Assembly: GCA_002747455.1 (NCBI GenBank)
Contig: PDPG01000047.1
Coordinates: 1-64,000 of the forward strand
Source: Pseudomonadota bacterium
GTDB taxonomy: Bacteria > Pseudomonadota > Gammaproteobacteria > Thiotrichales > Thiotrichaceae
Direction of reading: 5' to 3'
DNA: 64,000 bases
Shown one piece after another: positions 57,376 to 64,000 of the stretch. The translations under genes and the position numbers were made by a program. How positions within the stretch are numbered: the stretch's first letter is position 1; each line of letters begins with the position of its first letter. The notes under the pieces were generated by a model. The model did no database searches. It had not been told where the DNA came from and worked only from the letters and a program-made list of their open reading frames with translations.

Positions 57376-58436
57376 GTCAGGCCATCGACCGCAGCGTCGC
57401 CGGGCGCAAGCTGGAGCACTTGCGCGCTATTGAGAATGATGCCGAAGTAGATCGCCGAGGTGGTGGCTTCGATCGCATTGCGCTAACCCATCGCGCCCTG
57501 CCAGAGTTGGATTTGGCAGCGATTGATTCCACCACGGAATTTTTAGGCAAGCCGCTGCGTTTTCCACTGCTGATTTCATCCATGACCGGCGGCTCTGGCG
57601 ATGAGATCATGCGTATTAACCGTAACCTTGCACAAGCTGCGGAGCAGATGGGCGTGGCAATGGCGGTTGGCTCACAGCGCGTTATGTTTACCACGCCGGA
57701 GTCAAAAGCAAGCTTTGCCCTGCGCGAGTTTGCCCCCAGCATCCCGCTTGTCAGTAATATCGGTGCGGTGCAGCTAAACGAAGGTGTGGGAGTCGAGCAA
57801 TGTCTACAAGCGATTGATATACTGCGGGCCGATGGCTTATACCTGCACCTTAATCCTTTGCAGGAAGCTGTACAACCGGAAGGTGATCGTGATTTCACCA
57901 ATCTTGCGGCCAAAATTGCTGATCTGGTGCCTCAGATGCCGGTTCCTGTACTCATTAAGGAGGTTGGCTGTGGCCTGGCAATGGCGGATATTCGTCTGGC
58001 ACTAGATGCCGGTGTTCGTCACTTTGATGTTGCGGGCCGTGGTGGAACCTCATGGAGCCGTATCGAATATCACCGTCGGCAGAACGAGAGTGATGATTTG
58101 GGCATGGTATTTCAAGACTGGGGCCTGCCAACCATCGACTGTCTGCGTGAGGGACGTCAGTTGCTGGACTGCCAAAGCGAAGCGACAGTGCTGATTGCCA
58201 GTGGCGGTATTCGCAATGGCATTGATATGGCTAAGTGCCTGATTTTAGGCGCCGACCTGTGCGGGGTTGCGGCTCCCTTCTTAAAGGCTGCCCAGCAGTC
58301 CGTCGAGGCTGTGATTGAGAGTATCGAGAAATTTTACACCGAATTTCGTACCGCAATGTTTCTGATGGGTTGCAGCAACCTGAGTACGTTGCAAGGAAAC
58401 CATCAATTAATACGTCTGGAAAGGGGCGCATTATGA
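57372..58436 (+). CDS. fni: Type 2 isopentenyl-diphosphate delta-isomerase (FMN-dependent)
   Basis: Interconverts IPP and DMAPP with FMN and NADPH, as found in mevalonate operons. The 354-residue TIM-barrel has [20 protein letters not shown] near the N-terminus, [47 protein letters not shown], and the FMN-binding [17 protein letters not shown]. It is translationally coupled at both ends by four-base ATGA overlaps with mvaA and mvaS. The type 2 enzyme is usual where the mevalonate route runs in bacteria. Confidence 0.96.
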   Translation: MSQAIDRSVAGRKLEHLRAIENDAEVDRRGGGFDRIALTHRALPELDLAAIDSTTEFLGKPLRFPLLISSMTGGSGDEIMRINRNLAQAAEQMGVAMAVGSQRVMFTTPESKASFALREFAPSIPLVSNIGAVQLNEGVGVEQCLQAIDILRADGLYLHLNPLQEAVQPEGDRDFTNLAAKIADLVPQMPVPVLIKEVGCGLAMADIRLALDAGVRHFDVAGRGGTSWSRIEYHRRQNESDDLGMVFQDWGLPTIDCLREGRQLLDCQSEATVLIASGGIRNGIDMAKCLILGADLCGVAAPFLKAAQQSVEAVIESIEKFYTEFRTAMFLMGCSNLSTLQGNHQLIRLERGAL

Positions 58437-59587
58437 TTACCACTGGACTGGAAGCAATCAGCTTTCACATCCCACACCGCTATATCGCGCTGGACACGCT
58501 CGCTGAGCAGCACAATGTAGACCCCGACAAGTTCTCAAAAGGCATTGGTCAGGAAAAAATTACCTTACCCGGCCACGATGAGGACATCATTACCATGGCT
58601 GCCGATGCCGCTCTGCCGATTTTGCAACGCACTGGCGTGGAAAATATCGACACGGTGTTATTTGCGACAGAAACCGGCGTGGATCAATCCAAAGCAGCGA
58701 GTATTTACTTACATTCATTGCTGAAGCTGCCGCCCAACTGTCGTTGCATTGAACTCAAGCAGGCTTGTTATTCAGCCACCGCAGCACTGCAAATGGCCTG
58801 TAGCTATGTGGCGCGTAAACCTGATCAAAAAGTGCTGGTCATTGCCTCAGATGTTGCACGTTATGACCGTGACAGCTCAGGCGAAGCCACCCAAGGCGCG
58901 GGTGCTGTTGCAATGTTGGTGAGTAGCAATCCCAAAGTGCTTGAGGTGGGTACGGTTTCGGGGCTATTTACCGAAGATATTATGGACTTCTGGCGGCCCA
59001 ACTATCGACGTACGCCGCTATTTGATGGCAAAGCCTCCGCCTTGCGTTATATGAACGCGCTGCTTGAAACCTGGCGTGACTATCGGGCTAATGGTGGGCT
59101 GTCTTATAATGACTTCCAGTATTTTTGCTTCCATTTGCCATTTTCCAGACTAGGGGAGAAGGCACATCGCCACTTGGCCAAAGCCAATAAGACTCCTGCC
59201 AATATGGATCAGGCGCTTCCCGGTATGGTCTATAACCGCCAAGTAGGTAATTGCTATACAGCCTCCATCTATTTGTCGTTATTGTCGATACTGGAAAATA
59301 CTCAGGAAGACTTGACCGGTGCGGCCATTGGCATGTTTAGCTATGGCTCAGGCGCAACCGCTGAGTTCTTTGATACCAAGGTACTTTCCGGCTACCGCGA
59401 GCATCTTTTTACGCAGCGTCACCAAGCACTACTCAACGAGCGTATTGCCGTCTCTTACGAGGACTATGTGGCGCTATGGGAGGAGGCTGACCTGACACAA
59501 GGGACTCCGAACGAAGCACGCGGGCACTTCAGGTTAGTGGGAATTGAAGATGACAAACGCATCTACATCGACTGCCGGACTGCCTGA
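58433..59587 (+). CDS. mvaS: HMG-CoA synthase
   Basis: Condenses acetoacetyl-CoA with acetyl-CoA to HMG-CoA. The 384-residue protein has the catalytic Cys in ELKQACYSATAALQMA, the general-base Glu in FATETGVDQSKAAS, the His in FCFHLPFSRLGEKAHRHL, and GNCYTASIYLSLLSIL. The start at [10 protein letters not shown] lies on the fni stop overlap; an upstream frame inside fni is rejected. It overlaps the first kinase gene by about 38 bases. Confidence 0.96.
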   Translation: MITTGLEAISFHIPHRYIALDTLAEQHNVDPDKFSKGIGQEKITLPGHDEDIITMAADAALPILQRTGVENIDTVLFATETGVDQSKAASIYLHSLLKLPPNCRCIELKQACYSATAALQMACSYVARKPDQKVLVIASDVARYDRDSSGEATQGAGAVAMLVSSNPKVLEVGTVSGLFTEDIMDFWRPNYRRTPLFDGKASALRYMNALLETWRDYRANGGLSYNDFQYFCFHLPFSRLGEKAHRHLAKANKTPANMDQALPGMVYNRQVGNCYTASIYLSLLSILENTQEDLTGAAIGMFSYGSGATAEFFDTKVLSGYREHLFTQRHQALLNERIAVSYEDYVALWEEADLTQGTPNEARGHFRLVGIEDDKRIYIDCRTA

Positions 59588-60701
59588 AGCGGGCGCACAT
59601 GCCCCCGGTAAGCTCATCCTGTCGGGTGAGCACTCCGTCCTCTATGGCTCCCCCGCCTTGGCAATGGCGATTGCGCGTTATACTGAGGTCTGGTTTACGC
59701 CAATGAGCCCCAGTGAGGGTTTGAAGACAGCGTTTTCCAACCTATCCAGTGGTGCGCGTTATTCATTGCAGCTGTTGTCACGTTTTAAATCCAAAATGGA
59801 TGGACGATTTGATCAGTTTGTGCGGGGTGAGTTAGATGTGCACAAGATTCTGACCCACCCTGACGACCTCGCCGTTTACACACTGTCATCACTGCTTCAG
59901 GACAAGCCGCAAGACACCACGGCAATGCCCGGTATCGGCGCACTCAACCAACTGCCTATTCCCGGTGAGCTGGGAAGCCGCTCGGATTTACCGATTGGTG
60001 CCGGCATGGGCTCCTCGGCGGCCATTGTCGCGGCAACCACCGTGCTCTTTGAAAACATGCTAAACCGCCCCAAAACCCTGGAGGAACGCCATGAACGAGT
60101 CTGTTTTTGCGAGCGCTTGAAGCATGGCAAAGCCGGGCCAATCGATGCAGCCAGTGTGGTGTGGGGGGGCTTGGTGCGTGTGCGTGATGGACTGATTGAT
60201 ACGCCAAGCATTGCGCCCAATCATGGCCTGATCAGTGGCAAGGGTTGGTATTGGGTGCTACATGGTCGCCCCGATTGCAGCACAGGCGAATGTGTCAGTA
60301 AAGTACGTCAATTACATGAACACGACACGCCACTTTGGGACAGCTTCACCGCTTGTACCCATGCCATTGAGCAAGCACTACAACAAGGCGATGATCCTAG
60401 CACAGCCATCACCGAAAACCAGCGTCTTTTAGAGCACATCGGCGTAGTGCCCACCACCACACAGGCTTTTATTCGGGATATCGAAGCCATTGGTGGTGCG
60501 GCGAAAATATGCGGTGCGGGGGCGATACGCGGCGATGCAGGTGGTGCGATTTTGGTACATCTGAATGACCCTGACGCAATGTCGATACTCATGGCGAAAC
60601 ACCCTGAACTGTCGTGGTCGCCACTGCAATTATCATTAACTGGTGCGGCTTCCGGCCCCGCCCCCAGCACCAAGACACCCAACCCTGAGGCTCAGCGGTG
60701 A
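59550..60701 (+). CDS. GHMP kinase, probable mevalonate kinase (first of two)
   Basis: A 383-residue GHMP-superfamily kinase of the mevalonate route. Motif 1 is APGKLILSGEHSVLYG near residue 18 with the conserved Lys and Glu-His. Motif 2 is PIGAGMGSSAAIVAA, and motif 3 is CGAGAIRGDAGGAIL. The presence of Lys in motif 1 and of HSVLYG favours mevalonate kinase, but phosphomevalonate kinase cannot be excluded: the next gene is the other candidate. The start is set at the ATG at 59550; TTG six bases earlier is possible. The stop overlaps the next gene (GTGA). Confidence 0.8.
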   Translation: MTNASTSTAGLPEAGAHAPGKLILSGEHSVLYGSPALAMAIARYTEVWFTPMSPSEGLKTAFSNLSSGARYSLQLLSRFKSKMDGRFDQFVRGELDVHKILTHPDDLAVYTLSSLLQDKPQDTTAMPGIGALNQLPIPGELGSRSDLPIGAGMGSSAAIVAATTVLFENMLNRPKTLEERHERVCFCERLKHGKAGPIDAASVVWGGLVRVRDGLIDTPSIAPNHGLISGKGWYWVLHGRPDCSTGECVSKVRQLHEHDTPLWDSFTACTHAIEQALQQGDDPSTAITENQRLLEHIGVVPTTTQAFIRDIEAIGGAAKICGAGAIRGDAGGAILVHLNDPDAMSILMAKHPELSWSPLQLSLTGAASGPAPSTKTPNPEAQR

Positions 60702-61612
60702 TTCGCACCAGTGCACCAGGCTCTATTATGATAAGCGGCGAACATGCCGTCGTTTACGGGCATAACGCCATCGTTGCAGCTATTGAACAGCGCGTTGGTG
60801 TGACATTACATTCGCGCAATGACCAAACACTGCGAATCACCTCGCAGATTGCCCCGCCACTGGAAACAACCCCAGAGTCACTGGAAATCAGCGGCCCCTA
60901 CCGATTTGTGCTGGCGGCGATTGAATGCCATCGCCACACATTATCGTCAGGATTTGAGCTTGATATACGCTCCGAAATTGACCCAACACTTGGGCTTGGT
61001 TCTTCAGCGGCGGTGACTGTCGCTTGTCTCGGTGCGATCAAACGCTACTGTGATCAACCTGTTTGCGATTTACATGATGATGCTTTGGCGATTGTGCGGC
61101 GCATACAGGGACGTGGCAGTGGTGCAGATTTAGCAGCCAGCTACCACGGTGGCTTGTTGGCCTATCGTCCGCCTCTGCGCGACGATGACCACGCAGCTGT
61201 AAGGACACTTCCCACGCCCCCCACATTAAGCCTAAGGTACTGTGGCTACAAAACGCCTACTGCTGAAGTGTTAGACTTGGTTGCCAAGCGTATGCAAGGT
61301 AACGAAGCGGCGTTTGAACGGCTCTATGCCCGTATGGGGGATTCATCACAAGCGGCGATTGCGGCGGCGCAGGCCGAAGACTGGCCTGTATTTTGCCAAC
61401 ACCTTACCGACTATCAGACCCTAATGGATGAACTTGGAGTCTGCGACAAGACGCTGCACCAAATTATTGGAGATGCGCGTCGCCATCCGGGCACGCTGGC
61501 GGCCAAAATCTCAGGATCAGGTCTGGGAGACTGTGTATTGGCTGTTGGCTCCATACCGGATAGCTTTGTGCCCGCTCCACTTTCAAAACAAGGACTGATT
61601 TTTCATGATTGA
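60698..61612 (+). CDS. GHMP kinase, probable mevalonate or phosphomevalonate kinase (second of two)
   Basis: A 304-residue GHMP kinase. Motif 1 reads APGSIMISGEHAVVYG: the usual Lys after APG is Ser. Motif 2 is GLGSSAAVTVACLGAI and motif 3 KISGSGLGDCVLAVG. RIQGRGSGADLAASYHGG is similar to the catalytic-Asp helix in mevalonate and phosphomevalonate kinases (GSGxD). Because the operon needs two phosphorylations before MvaD and has exactly two GHMP kinases, one gene must do each; which is which is not certain. GTG start overlaps the preceding TGA. It overlaps mvaD by eight bases. Confidence 0.8.
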   Translation: MIRTSAPGSIMISGEHAVVYGHNAIVAAIEQRVGVTLHSRNDQTLRITSQIAPPLETTPESLEISGPYRFVLAAIECHRHTLSSGFELDIRSEIDPTLGLGSSAAVTVACLGAIKRYCDQPVCDLHDDALAIVRRIQGRGSGADLAASYHGGLLAYRPPLRDDDHAAVRTLPTPPTLSLRYCGYKTPTAEVLDLVAKRMQGNEAAFERLYARMGDSSQAAIAAAQAEDWPVFCQHLTDYQTLMDELGVCDKTLHQIIGDARRHPGTLAAKISGSGLGDCVLAVGSIPDSFVPAPLSKQGLIFHD

Positions 61613-62603
61613 TGCAGTGCGTCATTTAATCACCGAGTCAATGGCCCATGCCAGTGCTCCGCAGCCATTTTCGGCCTATGCGCCAAGTAATATTGCCTTA
61701 TCGAAATACTGGGGGAAGCGCGATGCCGAACGGAATTTGCCGCTCAATAGCTCCTTATCAATCTCGCTGGCAGACTGGGGTTCGCATACCACGGTTGCCC
61801 CATCGGAAACTGGTGAGGACAAGGTAACGCATAATGGCCAAGTGTTGGCCGCTGAGGATGCTTTTGCGCGTCGGGCACTTGATTTTGCTGACCTGTTCCG
61901 TGGTGACCGTGACGATGCCCTGTGTATCACCACCCGTAACACTATCCCCACCGCTGCGGGGTTGGCTTCCTCCGCCTCTGGTTTCGCCGCATTGACTCGC
62001 GCACTGTGTGGTGCGTATGGCTTGGCGCTGGATGAAACTGACATGAGCCGGATTGCTCGCATTGGCAGTGGTAGCGCTGCACGTTCCCTGTGGCACGGCT
62101 TTGTGCGCTGGGATAAGGGCATTGCAGAAGATGGCTCCGACAGTCATGGTGTAGCACTTGATCTGACCTGGCCGGCTTTTCGCATCGCCATTGTGGCTGT
62201 GGACAAACGCCCAAAACTGCACACCTCACGTGATGGTATGAACCATACGGCGCAAACCAGCCCTCTATTCCCGCCGTGGCCTGCGCGGGCAGATCAGGAT
62301 TGCCGGTTTATTGAGCAAGCCATTACCGAACAGCGTTTTAGCGAATTGGGCGAACGTGTAGAAGCCAACGCGCTGGCAATGCACGCAACCATGCAAGCAG
62401 CACGACCTGCTCTGACCTATCTCACTGCCCAAAGCTGGCAAATACTGGAGCAACTGTGGCAAGCCAGACAACAGGGGTTAAACGCTTTTGCTACGATGGA
62501 TGCAGGCGCAAATGTGAAGCTGATCTTTTTGGAAGAAAGCACCGACGATGTGCTAACAGTGTTTCCGCAGGTTGGTGTGATTGTGCCGTTTGGGAGTTTG
62601 TAG
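61605..62603 (+). CDS. mvaD: Diphosphomevalonate decarboxylase
   Basis: ATP-dependent decarboxylation of mevalonate diphosphate to IPP, last step of the classical route. The 332-residue GHMP-type enzyme has the family opening YAPSNIALSKYWGKRDAERN (near 24-43), LPLNSSLSISL, TAAGLASSASGFAALTRAL, and the ARIGSGSAARSLWHGFVRW motif with the catalytic Arg in SAARS. FATMDAGANVKLIFLEE provides the catalytic Asp near the C-terminus. It ends the operon; 302 bases without a gene follow, leading to tRNA-Leu. Confidence 0.96.
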   Translation: MIDAVRHLITESMAHASAPQPFSAYAPSNIALSKYWGKRDAERNLPLNSSLSISLADWGSHTTVAPSETGEDKVTHNGQVLAAEDAFARRALDFADLFRGDRDDALCITTRNTIPTAAGLASSASGFAALTRALCGAYGLALDETDMSRIARIGSGSAARSLWHGFVRWDKGIAEDGSDSHGVALDLTWPAFRIAIVAVDKRPKLHTSRDGMNHTAQTSPLFPPWPARADQDCRFIEQAITEQRFSELGERVEANALAMHATMQAARPALTYLTAQSWQILEQLWQARQQGLNAFATMDAGANVKLIFLEESTDDVLTVFPQVGVIVPFGSL

Positions 62604-62704
62604 CTTCCAGAAGTCCGGCAAATATAAATTATTATTTTCGACCCCGATGGCTTCATTGCGACACATAACAAAGTGTTAAGCAGTGTTGTGTTCACTGTGA
62701 GCAT
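62604..62704 (-). pseudogene. Remnant of a P4-type integrase N-terminus behind tRNA-Leu
   Basis: Minus-strand frame (in-frame Met at 62704, open into mvaD) reads CVAMKPSGSKIIIYICRTSG. The P4-type integrase N-terminal domain typically reads LxVxPSGSKxWxYRYR, so KPSGSK with the following aromatic/hydrophobic strand is a good partial match. Trp is lost and the frame continues antisense into mvaD, so it is cut by the convergent gene. Together with the adjoining tRNA-Leu and the 12-base repeat it forms a second integration scar. Frame integrity is not required for a pseudogene; the evidence is about 15 residues. Confidence 0.4.
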
Positions 62705-62769
62705 CCAAGTCTATGCAAATATGAGGAGGGTACACGGGCGCTGTAACTAGGTGGTATCGCTTTTTCGAA

Positions 62770-62789
62770 TACCAACATTTGTACCAACA
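62770..62789 (-). repeat. 12-base-period tandem repeat TGTTGGTA, probable att-region element
   Basis: On the minus strand TGTTGGTACAAA is followed by TGTTGGTA, start to start exactly 12 bases (plus-strand TACCAACA at 62770-62777 and 62782-62789). It lies between tRNA-Leu and the integrase remnant. The half-site (TGkTGGyA) and period match the TGrTGGCAGA repeat behind yicC. Confidence 0.5.
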
Positions 62790-62837
62790 ATAAAGCTAGG
62801 TGTTAATGTATTAGCTGGATTGCTACAGTCAAGACAC

Positions 62838-62869
62838 AAAAAAAGCCTCACAGCGTCTAACTGCAAGGC
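62838..62869 (-). terminator. Terminator of tRNA-Leu
   Basis: On the minus strand GCCTTGCAG pairs partly with CTGTGAGGC (GCCT/AGGC and CAG/CTG stems with two internal mismatches) and is followed by seven T. It lies 37 bases past the tRNA 3' end. Confidence 0.75.
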
Positions 62870-62905
62870 CTCTCGGACTAAGTTAGGGTAACTTAAATCC
62901 TTATC

Positions 62906-62992
62906 TGGTGCCGGGAGGGGGAATCGAACCCCCACTCTGTTTCCAGAACCGGATTTTGAATCCGGCGCGTCTACCAGTTCCGCCATCCCGGC
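62906..62992 (-). tRNA. tRNA-Leu (CAA anticodon)
   Basis: Minus-strand sequence GCCGGGATGGCGGAACTGG begins the acceptor and D arm. The anticodon arm is CCGGA-TTCAAAA-TCCGG, loop position 34-36 CAA, decoding UUG. A long variable arm is present, as needed for tRNA-Leu, then GGTTCGATTCC in the T arm and TCCCGGC closing the acceptor, with discriminator A and an encoded CCA. The 87-base length includes CCA. The gene is a single unit with its own promoter and terminator, and its 3' end is a typical integrase target. Confidence 0.97.
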
Positions 62993-63004
62993 AAGTAAGC
63001 GCGT

Positions 63005-63032
63005 ATTCTAACGCATTCTTTTAAATTGTCAT
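63005..63032 (-). promoter_or_regulatory. Promoter of tRNA-Leu
   Basis: On the minus strand ATGACA (-35) and TAGAAT (-10) are separated by 16 bases, followed by a GC-rich discriminator ACGCGC typical of stringently controlled stable-RNA promoters. The tRNA begins 12 bases after the -10. Confidence 0.6.
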
Positions 63033-63251
63033 GGACTTTTTTAAGTGAAGTGTCATTTTTCTGCATTGTTAAGCAATTTCCACACTGAATCCACGCGATA
63101 AGTTATCCTAGCCTGCAATCTATCAAACTCAGGTGTGACCGATAGGCCTACCTCGTATGAATTTAATTAATCATCCGGAATTCTTTATGATAAATATAAA
63201 TCGTTTTTACAGAAGAACTCCGCACGTGATAGAGGGTGTGTTGGTTTGACT

Positions 63252-63914
63252 ATGGCGGATTCACGCGAGATTTATACTAATCAAACGGGTGTACACAATA
63301 ATCTGGAAACAGTGGTACGCAAGCACTTGAACGCAGATTTTCGTAAACCACCGGCTGAGCACACCATAAAGGCGTTTGAACGGGTGTCGGAAGTGATTGC
63401 GACGGCGGTGGACAGGCCGTTGATTCTGGATTCCTGTTGCGGTACTGGTGTGAGTAGTCGGAAGATTGCTGTACAGCACCCTCAAGCGTGGGTGATTGCG
63501 TTGGATCGATCAGCAAAACGCCTGAACAAACAATATGGTGATGAACTGCCAGAAAATCTGATTTTTGCACAGGCTGACTGTGTGGATTTCTGGAAACTGG
63601 CGCGTCAGGCTGATTGGCAACTACAAAAGCATTATTTGCTCTATCCAAATCCCTACCCCAAGTCAGTACAGTTGAACTATCGCTGGCATGGTCATCCGGC
63701 CTTTGCGGATTTGTTGGCCTTGGGTGGTGTGCTTGAGGTGCGGAGTAACTGGCAGATTTATATCGAAGAGTTCAGTATTGCACTGACATTGGCAGGATGG
63801 CGCACGCAAGGCTGTGAAGTATTTGATCCTAAAGGGGAGTACATGACACTGTTCGAGCGTAAGTATTGTGAAAGTGGGCAGACGCTTTACCGCTGTCTGA
63901 GCCAAGCCCAATAG
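63252..63914 (+). CDS. TrmB-like SAM-dependent methyltransferase (tRNA m7G46 type, divergent)
   Basis: A 220-residue Rossmann methyltransferase. SAM-binding motif I is LDSCCGTGVSSRKIA near residue 58, and the motif II acidic region is IALDRS. YPNPYPKSVQLNYRWHGHPAF sits where canonical TrmB has FPDPWxKkRHxKRR, and the C-terminal MTLFERKY resembles the TrmB TxFExK motif. The N-terminal region starts with REIYTNQTGVHNN. Catalysis of N7-guanine methylation is likely but not certain, because the proline and aromatic residues of the recognition loop are altered. TTG at 63246 is a possible start; ATG at 63252 is preferred. It stands alone. Confidence 0.8.
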   Translation: MADSREIYTNQTGVHNNLETVVRKHLNADFRKPPAEHTIKAFERVSEVIATAVDRPLILDSCCGTGVSSRKIAVQHPQAWVIALDRSAKRLNKQYGDELPENLIFAQADCVDFWKLARQADWQLQKHYLLYPNPYPKSVQLNYRWHGHPAFADLLALGGVLEVRSNWQIYIEEFSIALTLAGWRTQGCEVFDPKGEYMTLFERKYCESGQTLYRCLSQAQ

Positions 63915-63948
63915 TCATGGGCTGGCTCATTAGGTTGCGTCTTTGGGT

Positions 63949-64000
63949 CTATTCCGCCTCAGAAATACCGGCAGATTCAAAGCTGGCCATTTCATTTAGA
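63949..64000 (-). CDS. Possible 3' end of a minus-strand gene (partial)
   Basis: A frame entering from the window end reads LNEMASFESAGISEAE and stops at TAG (63949-63951). This acidic, helical tail is protein-like and convergent with the TrmB-like gene. It covers only about 17 codons, so neither existence nor family can be confirmed. Confidence 0.25.
   Translation of the reverse strand, partial: LNEMASFESAGISEAE

Larger units (their letters stand above)
62605..62905. other. Gene-free stretch between mvaD and tRNA-Leu
   Basis: About 300 bases. It holds, from the tRNA side, the tRNA terminator (62838-62869), the 12-base-period repeat (62770-62789), an imperfect hairpin GGTATTCG-n-CGATACC overlapping it (about 62753-62773), and the integrase-like remnant. 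No intact gene is present. Confidence 0.6.

Noticed and set aside
62747..62986. Open frame translating tRNA-Leu and its downstream DNA (MAELVDAPDSKSG and on)
   Set aside because: The first 27 codons are the tRNA gene read as protein, a well-known false annotation; the remainder is the terminator and att-like repeat.

Overview
The window reads as chromosomal DNA of a free-living Gram-negative gammaproteobacterium. Evidence is the mrdA-rodA-dacA-lipB run, the tonB-yqgE-ruvX-pyrR-pyrB-pyrC' operon, rpoZ-spoT, birA-coaX-SPOR, LpxL-type lipid A acylation and a monomeric NADP isocitrate dehydrogenase. The complete mevalonate operon at the right end is unusual for this class and suggests a lineage such as Thiotrichales or Legionellales relatives; base composition looks mid-range. 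I cannot name the genus from sequence alone.

Layout. 1-9.6 kb: end of an unknown gene, icd, pfkB and a giant thioester-containing alpha-2-macroglobulin. 9.7-19.5 kb: a minus-strand block with the YbbA/YbbP-type ABC system divergent from tesA, then lipB, DUF493, dacA, a SPOR lipoprotein, rodA and mrdA, which build and trim the lateral wall. 19.5-29.3 kb: ppa, a DUF2058 gene, mscL, gmk, rluE, a Q-rich lipoprotein with a lysozyme-like motif, the MsrPQ periplasmic methionine repair pair, lspA and ileS. 29.5-36.2 kb: accessory genes, namely two exported Ig/cadherin-like proteins, a membrane thioredoxin, birA, coaX, a SPOR protein, an orphan 600-base stretch and an exported ankyrin protein. 36.2-47.1 kb: coaD, spoT and rpoZ, then hemH-lpxL and the tonB/pyr operon ending in yicC. 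47.1-50.8 kb: an integration scar at the yicC 3' end followed by a HAD hydrolase, an SLC13 permease and a rhomboid. 50.9-56.2 kb: pyrF, rph, rdgB, plsC-like, ttcA, pip, dtd. 56.3-62.6 kb: mvaA (class I type HMG-CoA reductase), fni, mvaS, two GHMP kinases and mvaD, translationally coupled and together sufficient for acetoacetyl-CoA to IPP/DMAPP. 62.6-64 kb: a second integrase scar behind tRNA-Leu(CAA), the tRNA, and a divergent TrmB-like methyltransferase.

Most striking observations. (1) Two degenerate remnants of P4-type integrase N-termini lie next to two classic integration sites, the yicC 3' end and tRNA-Leu. Both carry a tandem repeat of exactly 12-base period between target and remnant, and both are cut off by a convergent neighbour gene. 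(2) SpoT keeps its hydrolase residues but has lost several ppGpp synthetase residues. (3) The operon PyrC has lost the metal-binding HxH and should be a structural PyrC'. (4) The HMG-CoA reductase resembles the eukaryote/archaeal class I enzyme. (5) A strongly basic one-domain protein sits next to an acidic five-domain paralogue. No CRISPR array, rRNA, intact insertion sequence or recognisable defence system was found.
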